Positions 27,086 to 29,898 of a DNA stretch of 29,898 bases are shown one piece after another. Each line of letters opens with the position of its first letter. The first letter of the stretch is position 1. A model generated the notes under the pieces. It was given only the letters and a program-made list of their open reading frames with translations, searched no databases and was not told the DNA's origin. The position numbers and the translations under genes are program-made. The DNA is from Bacteroidales bacterium (GTDB lineage Bacteria; Bacteroidota; Bacteroidia; Bacteroidales; UBA932), in NCBI GenBank assembly GCA_024689525.1, contig JAILDI010000057.1, positions 1-29,898 on the forward strand. The letters are read 5' to 3'.

Positions 27086-27194
27086 GTATATTCAGCCTGA
27101 ATGCCTTGTGGTGGAACTTTATTTGGAGAAAAACGTTCTCCTTTCGGGTTCCACGGAAAAAATGTCGATTAAAAATGATAATTGGGATGACTAG
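27078..27194 (+). CDS. 38-residue small protein sharing a motif with the ORF at 18213
   Basis: An ATG within the last codons of the HAD gene opens a 38-codon frame. It begins MNRYIQPECLVVEL, continues YLEKNVLLSGSTEK and ends in an acidic NDNWDD followed by TAG. It overlaps the HAD gene by 8 bp and the next gene by 8 bp (ATGACTAG at 27187-27194), an arrangement that suggests coupled translation. Aligned with the 44-residue ORF at 18213 it keeps Tyr, Pro, Val, Glu-Leu, Glu, Asn and Ser-Gly at matching spacing. There is no signal peptide. Function unknown. Translation is supported by this matched motif and the overlaps, not by direct evidence. Confidence 0.6.
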   Translation: MNRYIQPECLVVELYLEKNVLLSGSTEKMSIKNDNWDD

Positions 27195-28833
27195 GAATTA
27201 TTGCATATTGGCCGCAATGATGCTGCTTGCCATTGCCTGCCACAGAAACAATCCTGTTGTTCCGCCTGTGCCCGAAACAACGACACTCAGATTGAGTGCA
27301 ACGATGGAACCGCTATCCAAAGCCGGCGTTGAGTCTGATGGGAGCATCACCTGGCAGACGGGAGACAAAATAGCCGTCCTTCTTGACAATGGCGATGTGG
27401 CTTCACTCACTCTCGAAAGCGGGGAAGGTACAACATCGGCCACATTCACCGGTGAGATTCCTTCTGCAAGGACGTTTGCAGGAAAGGCCGCCTATCCCTG
27501 GTGGGACGGAGCCTGGAGTTCATCGGCAGGAGAACTGGTGCTCTCACTTCCTGAATCGATTGCTTTCATCAGCGACTCGTATGTCCCTGCTGTAATGAAA
27601 GCTACAGCTTCCGGAGAGAGCCTTCCTTTTGCGCACGTTGGGGCTATCATGCAATTTACAATCAAGAATCTTCCGTCATCGGTGGCCGGTTTCACCTTCT
27701 CCACAAGCGCAGGTGCGGTTATGGGACGGAACGATTTCTCTTATACCTTCAACCCCGGCACTTCGACACGGGTTTTCCACATTCCGGTAAATGCAGGCAC
27801 GCTGCCATCCTATACCATTTCCCTTAAAGATGTGTCTGGTGGTGTATTTCTGTCCAAGACGAAATCATCGACCACAAGCGTTGAGCGTTGCGATTTCCGT
27901 GTGGTTAAGCCGCTTCAGGTCAATGTGGATGACAAGTTCCGTATCTTATGCTATAATGTCTGTGATGGCATGGTACGTGACAGCGATAACAATTTCGATA
28001 GTTTTGTTGCATGGGTCAGATCCCAGGCACCGGATGTTATGGTGTTGTGCGAGGCGCATTATAAGATTGATGAGCAAAACAAGGGAGATCTGGATGCTAT
28101 CGCTTCCCGCTGGGGTCACGGCTATACGGCCAAGGTGAGCAAAGATGCTTACCCTATTGTCGTAACTTCATCACACCCCATAACGGTTGAACAAACACTG
28201 ACCTCTAATTTAGTTCACGGCGCAATCCATATTTCGGTGGCGGGGTATGATGTCGTCGGGTTGCACCTAAGGCCAACACTTGATGATGATGAGAGCGGAG
28301 TAAAGGAAGCCGAAGAATATGCCAAATACGGTTCCCTCCGCAAGACTGAACTGGAATACATCCTTTCTCAAACGTTTGACAATACAGCTTATTCATCACG
28401 AACCAACTGGATATTTGCAGGCGACTTCAACGCTTATTCTCCGCTGGAGAAGACGGCTGTGAGCCCTTATGACGGAAAGGCTGCTTATGCTTATTCCGAA
28501 CCCACCGCTTCGGTATGCTACGAGGTTTACCCTCTTATCGCCAACAGTCTTAAAGACGTAATCTACTACAAGGGCGGCACAGCTTTCAAACCATCTATGT
28601 ATCACGGCCGCTCCCGTCTGGATTATATCTTTGCTACCGAAGGCATCTACAGCCGTGTGGGCGTAGCCGATGTCATCCGTGGCGGTTTCCCCGGCGATTA
28701 CCGCAATGACGATGCGAATCCTTCGGACCATTTGCCATTGTATATGGATATTGTTACCTTTGCTTTCAAGGTCCTTGACGGATATGTCCGTATGGACAAT
28801 TGGGATGAAGAAGATTTAATTACAGAACAATGA
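27187..28833 (+). CDS. Fimbrillin-like/endonuclease-exonuclease-phosphatase lipoprotein
   Basis: The protein has 548 residues from the ATG at 27187, giving a lipobox at Cys18 (LLAIAC). The frame is open to 27106 and an ATG at 27175 is an alternative start. Residues about 30-245 resemble a fimbrillin-type domain (ITWQTGDKIAV). The EEP domain runs from about 250 to 522: ILCYNVCDG (Asn257), VLCEAHY (metal-binding Glu289), VGLHLRP (His360), AGDFNAYSP (Asp413, Asn415), SRLDYIFAT (Asp479) and PSDHLPLYM (Asp514, His515). The catalytic set is complete, so a surface phosphoesterase or nuclease is likely. It is only distantly similar to the EEP part at 16516, so this is not a recent duplicate. Its stop overlaps the next ATG (ATGA at 28830). 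Confidence 0.87.
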   Translation: MTRNYCILAAMMLLAIACHRNNPVVPPVPETTTLRLSATMEPLSKAGVESDGSITWQTGDKIAVLLDNGDVASLTLESGEGTTSATFTGEIPSARTFAGKAAYPWWDGAWSSSAGELVLSLPESIAFISDSYVPAVMKATASGESLPFAHVGAIMQFTIKNLPSSVAGFTFSTSAGAVMGRNDFSYTFNPGTSTRVFHIPVNAGTLPSYTISLKDVSGGVFLSKTKSSTTSVERCDFRVVKPLQVNVDDKFRILCYNVCDGMVRDSDNNFDSFVAWVRSQAPDVMVLCEAHYKIDEQNKGDLDAIASRWGHGYTAKVSKDAYPIVVTSSHPITVEQTLTSNLVHGAIHISVAGYDVVGLHLRPTLDDDESGVKEAEEYAKYGSLRKTELEYILSQTFDNTAYSSRTNWIFAGDFNAYSPLEKTAVSPYDGKAAYAYSEPTASVCYEVYPLIANSLKDVIYYKGGTAFKPSMYHGRSRLDYIFATEGIYSRVGVADVIRGGFPGDYRNDDANPSDHLPLYMDIVTFAFKVLDGYVRMDNWDEEDLITEQ

Positions 28834-29898
28834 ATAGATTAGTTGCGTTCCTTTTTGCCGCATCCATAACAGTAGCTGCATCGGCCCAAGGGCTGTGGTC
28901 AAATCCGGTTATAAATGGCTGGTATGCTGACCCAGAAGGGCTCGTAGATGGCAATACTTTATGGATTTATCCCACAAGGTCCCTCGCATTTGATGAGCAA
29001 ACGTATCTGGATGCGTTTTCCTCAGAAGACATGGTGCGCTGGACCAAGCATCAAAGGATTATTTCCACCGATGAAGTCAAGTGGGCCAGGCGCTGCATAT
29101 GGGCACCATCTGTGGTAAAGAAGGATGGAACGTACTATCTTTTCTTCTCGGCCAATGATGTCCATGAGGGAGATGTTGGAGGCATCGGTGTAGCCTTCTC
29201 CAAGAGCCCTGCCGGGCCCTTCAAGGACCTGCTGGGGAAACCACTTATCCCGAATATCGTCAATGGTGCTCAGCCCATCGACCAGCATGTTTTCCACGAT
29301 CCGGTAAGCGGAAACTGGTATATGTATTATGGTGGATGGAAGCATTGCAATGTGGTGCGCCTGGCTCCAAATTTCAAGTCCTTGATTCCTTTTGAAGACG
29401 GTGATCTTGTCAAAGAAGTGACCCCGCAGGACTATGTCGAGGGCCCCTTTATGCTCTACAAAGAAGGGAAATACTATTTCATGTGGAGCGAAGGTTCCTG
29501 GACCAAAGACAATTACAGGGTGGCTTATGCAATTGCCGACAATCCTTTAGGTCCCTTCAAAAGGGAAGAGACCATCTTGCAGTCTGATCCGGAAATTGGA
29601 ACCGGAGCAGGACACCACAGTGTGGTACAGGATCCGAAAAGCGGCAAGTATCTAATCATTTACCATAGGCATCCGCTGGGTTCAACGAACCGTAACGACA
29701 GGGTCGTGTGCATAGACGAACTGGTGTTCACTCCCGAGGGCAAAATCGCCCCTGTTAAAATGAGAGGTTCCTGGATTCCGGAGCAGGCGAAGGAGCGTGC
29801 GGCCCAGTTGGTTTCAAAGATGACTCTGGAAGAGAAATGCACTCTTATCCACGGAGTTAAAGGAGATGGAGAATATGAGGATGGATTCCACATTATGC
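28830..29898 (+). CDS. Secreted GH43 glycosidase fused in frame to a GH3 domain, cut by window edge
   Basis: The frame runs 356 codons to the window end without a stop. A Sec signal peptide (1-19, AASAQ) is followed by a GH43 propeller with its three catalytic carboxylates in family context: WYADPEG (general base Asp34), QPIDQHVF (Asp151) and VEGPFML (general acid Glu204). Also visible are IWAPSVVKKDGTYYLFFSAND and GAGHHSVV. The propeller ends near residue 312. From residue 322 the text changes to ERAAQLVSKMTLEEKCTLIHG, which matches the start of GH3 beta-glycosidases. No stop or alternative signal peptide separates them, so it is a fusion rather than two genes. GH43 and GH3 enzymes commonly remove arabinose, xylose or glucose, but the exact linkage cannot be read here. 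It is coupled to the EEP gene by an ATGA overlap. Confidence 0.88.
   Translation, partial: MNRLVAFLFAASITVAASAQGLWSNPVINGWYADPEGLVDGNTLWIYPTRSLAFDEQTYLDAFSSEDMVRWTKHQRIISTDEVKWARRCIWAPSVVKKDGTYYLFFSANDVHEGDVGGIGVAFSKSPAGPFKDLLGKPLIPNIVNGAQPIDQHVFHDPVSGNWYMYYGGWKHCNVVRLAPNFKSLIPFEDGDLVKEVTPQDYVEGPFMLYKEGKYYFMWSEGSWTKDNYRVAYAIADNPLGPFKREETILQSDPEIGTGAGHHSVVQDPKSGKYLIIYHRHPLGSTNRNDRVVCIDELVFTPEGKIAPVKMRGSWIPEQAKERAAQLVSKMTLEEKCTLIHGVKGDGEYEDGFHIM

Overview
The window looks like chromosomal DNA of a member of the Bacteroidales (Bacteroidota). The grounds are a SusC/SusD pair, a hybrid two-component system, many lipoproteins with MKK/MRR-type signal peptides ending in a lipobox Cys, promoters of the TAnnTTTG type, few clear Shine-Dalgarno sites, and BACON, DUF5689, GLUG and fimbrillin-like domains. 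The genus cannot be fixed from what I can see. I found no rRNA, tRNA, insertion sequence or CRISPR array.

Layout. (1) 1-1025, minus: 5' part of a membrane NapH-like 4Fe-4S protein, cut by the window edge. (2) 1066-4596, minus: a one-protein hybrid two-component sensor/regulator (HTCS). (3) A 121-bp divergent gap with phased GGACAA repeats. (4) 4718-5782, plus: a GH43-like lipoprotein that seems to lack two of three catalytic carboxylates. (5) 5870-18210: a tightly packed operon of susC, susD, three DUF5689 proteins in tandem, and a fusion of an Asp-box propeller to an endonuclease/exonuclease/phosphatase (EEP) domain. (6) 18213-18347: a 44-residue ORF, followed by a large GLUG-repeat lipoprotein (18367-21642). 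(7) A terminator, then a lone dinD-like gene (21803-22639) flanked by terminator-like inverted repeats. (8) 22692-28833: a paralogous GLUG lipoprotein, an alkaline-phosphatase-superfamily phosphodiesterase lipoprotein, a HAD phosphatase lipoprotein, a 38-residue ORF and a fimbrillin-like/EEP lipoprotein. (9) 28830 to the window end: a secreted GH43 protein whose frame runs into the start of a GH3 domain.

How it may work together (inference). This is a polysaccharide-utilisation-type locus under HTCS control. SusC/SusD and the DUF5689 proteins would bind and import the ligand; the secreted or surface enzymes would cut it. Unusually, four proteins (two EEP, one phosphodiesterase, one HAD phosphatase) point to phosphoester bonds, alongside only two GH43-type proteins and a GH3 start. 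A phosphorylated or phosphodiester-containing glycan, or nucleic acid/nucleotide material, are both possible substrates. The two tiny ORFs share a motif and each precedes a lipoprotein with a fimbrillin-like N-terminus, which may mark a little-described gene-pair arrangement.
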